A stretch of DNA of 64,000 nt. Source: Bacillus aerolatus (GTDB taxonomy: Bacteria > Bacillota > Bacilli > Bacillales > Domibacillaceae). Location of the stretch: contig NZ_WEIO01000010.1 in assembly GCF_009183655.1 (NCBI RefSeq), forward strand, positions 106,188 through 170,187, read 5' to 3'. The notes beneath the pieces were generated by a model. It saw nothing but the letters and a program-made list of their open reading frames with translations, was not told where the DNA came from and searched no databases. The stretch's first letter is position 1, and each line of letters starts with the position of its first letter. Both the position numbers and the translations under genes were made by a program. This document shows, one piece after another, positions 63,174-64,000 of the stretch.

Positions 63174-64000
63174 ATGAACATGGAAGACTTAGTTAAATGT
63201 GAAGGAAAGCTTGACATTGAACATTTAGCAGAAGAGATCGTCGATAAGCTCGAATGGTTAGGCGGTTTTGGAAAGGATCCAGCCGGAGGAGTGTCTCGCT
63301 TCCTCTATTCAAAAGAATGGGTGGATGCTCAACGGGCTTTAAAGCGCTGGATGGAAAGCGAAGGGCTTGATGTGCAATTTGATCAAATCGGGAATTTGAG
63401 CGGAACATTAAAGGGCACAAACATAAATGAAACGCTTCTTACTGGTTCCCACATTGATACCGTGAAAAATGGCGGGTTATATGATGGGCAATACGGAATC
63501 GTGGCAGGTGTTCTTGCGATAAAATATTTGAAGAAACAATATGGGCAACCGAAACGAAATCTTGAAATCGTATCTTTAGCAGAGGAAGAAGGCAGCCGGT
63601 TTCCTTATTGTTTCTGGGGTTCAAAAAATGTCGTCGGTATGGCAAACCGAGAAGATGTAGAAACCATTGCCGATTTTGAGGGTGTTCCTTTTGTTAGGGC
63701 GATGAAAGAATCGGGCTTTGCTTTTAGAGACGAATCAAACGCTCCGCGTCAAGATTTAAAAGCGTTTGTAGAAATCCATATTGAACAGGGAAATGTACTG
63801 GAGACTGAAAAAAAGTCTGTCGGTGTCGTATATAGCATTGTCGGGCAAAGACGTTTTACGATTGAAGTAACAGGCGAAGCGAACCACGCAGGAACAACGC
63901 CGATGGGCTATCGTAAGGATGCTGTCTATGCCGCTAGCCATATGATCTATGAAATAATCAGTTTAGCGAAGCAGCAAGGTGATCCGTTAGTTGCGACAGT
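63174..64000 (+). CDS. allC: Allantoate amidohydrolase (partial, runs off the right edge)
   Basis: Hydrolyses allantoate to ureidoglycine/ureidoglycolate with release of ammonia. The frame is open from the start to the end of the window (about 275 residues). Three in-frame ATG codons (63171, 63174, 63180) follow AAGGGG; I take the second by spacing. The M20-type dinuclear metal site is visible: GSHIDTVKNGGLYDGQYG (His and Asp ligands, about 86-103), AEEEGSRFPYCFWGS (Glu pair, about 134) and EIHIEQG (His, about 203), then GEANHAGTTPMGYRKDA at the dimer domain. These blocks distinguish it from N-carbamoyl amidases only weakly; the neighbouring allB makes AllC the best call. Confidence 0.88.
   Translation, partial: MNMEDLVKCEGKLDIEHLAEEIVDKLEWLGGFGKDPAGGVSRFLYSKEWVDAQRALKRWMESEGLDVQFDQIGNLSGTLKGTNINETLLTGSHIDTVKNGGLYDGQYGIVAGVLAIKYLKKQYGQPKRNLEIVSLAEEEGSRFPYCFWGSKNVVGMANREDVETIADFEGVPFVRAMKESGFAFRDESNAPRQDLKAFVEIHIEQGNVLETEKKSVGVVYSIVGQRRFTIEVTGEANHAGTTPMGYRKDAVYAASHMIYEIISLAKQQGDPLVAT

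Overview
The window comes from a spore-forming member of the Bacillaceae (Bacillus in the broad sense). Positions 1 to about 40,000 follow the order known from the B. subtilis med-comZ-fabH-fabF ... yjbA-trpS-opp-yjbC-spx-mecA-coiA-pepF-spxH-yjbI-to-yjbQ-fabI-cotO-cotZ-yjcA-spoVIF-yjcF-yjcG-yjcH stretch. Ribosome binding sites of the AGGAGG type, spore coat and spore membrane genes, two FapR operators and sigma-K-like promoters agree with this. A clpB-type ATPase upstream of med (absent from B. subtilis) and the lack of the app operon and yjaZ show that it is not B. subtilis itself. I do not assign a species.

Layout. 1-5,000: end of clpB, yjzD, med, comZ, then fabH-fabF under a FapR operator. 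5,000-13,600: yjbA, trpS, a DUF3899-type membrane protein and the five-gene oligopeptide importer oppABCDF. 13,700-24,100: a putative glycoside hydrolase, yjbC, the regulator spx, its adaptors mecA and spxH, cardiolipin synthase, coiA, pepF and a truncated haemoglobin. 24,200-31,700: a lytic transglycosylase, a CYTH protein, a small (p)ppGpp synthetase, NAD kinase, a pseudouridine synthase, PrpE and a CPA2-type cation/proton antiporter. 31,700-37,000: fabI under a second FapR operator, followed by sporulation genes (cotO, cotZ, yjcA, a YhcN-like lipoprotein, spoVAC, spoVAEb, a YjcZ-type mini-protein, spoVIF). 37,100-41,600: yjcF-yjcG-yjcH, a FixH-like lipoprotein, a WYL mini-protein and a two-gene ABC transporter. 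A tRNA-Val(GAC) at 41,671 marks the end of the B. subtilis-like order.

From 41,700 to the right edge the content is accessory: an SLH-domain surface protein, a two-module HTH protein with a frameshifting 10-bp duplication, and from 44,800 on a large locus for uptake and hydrolysis of nitrogen-rich cyclic compounds. This locus has one atypical and two CodA-like amidohydrolases, two nearly identical peptide/nickel-type binding lipoproteins, an importer operon (two ATPases, two permeases) with no binding protein of its own, a two-component system overlapping a symporter gene, and allantoin genes (allantoinase, allantoate amidohydrolase, a decapitated PucI-type permease). Several members are broken or duplicated: a third CodA-like gene has lost its middle, and the permease has lost its first third. 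The locus has been rearranged recently.

Non-coding structure is unusually rich. Three intergenic arrays of about 21-bp repeats share a core of the type GTGaACAA. Five copies of a dispersed element keep conserved flanks, and in at least three of them an inner palindrome differs in sequence between copies. Three GGGGCTGT-type palindromes lie between genes. These and the degraded ureide/amidohydrolase locus are the most interesting parts of the window. Identifications rest on sequence motifs and remembered family features; no database search was possible.
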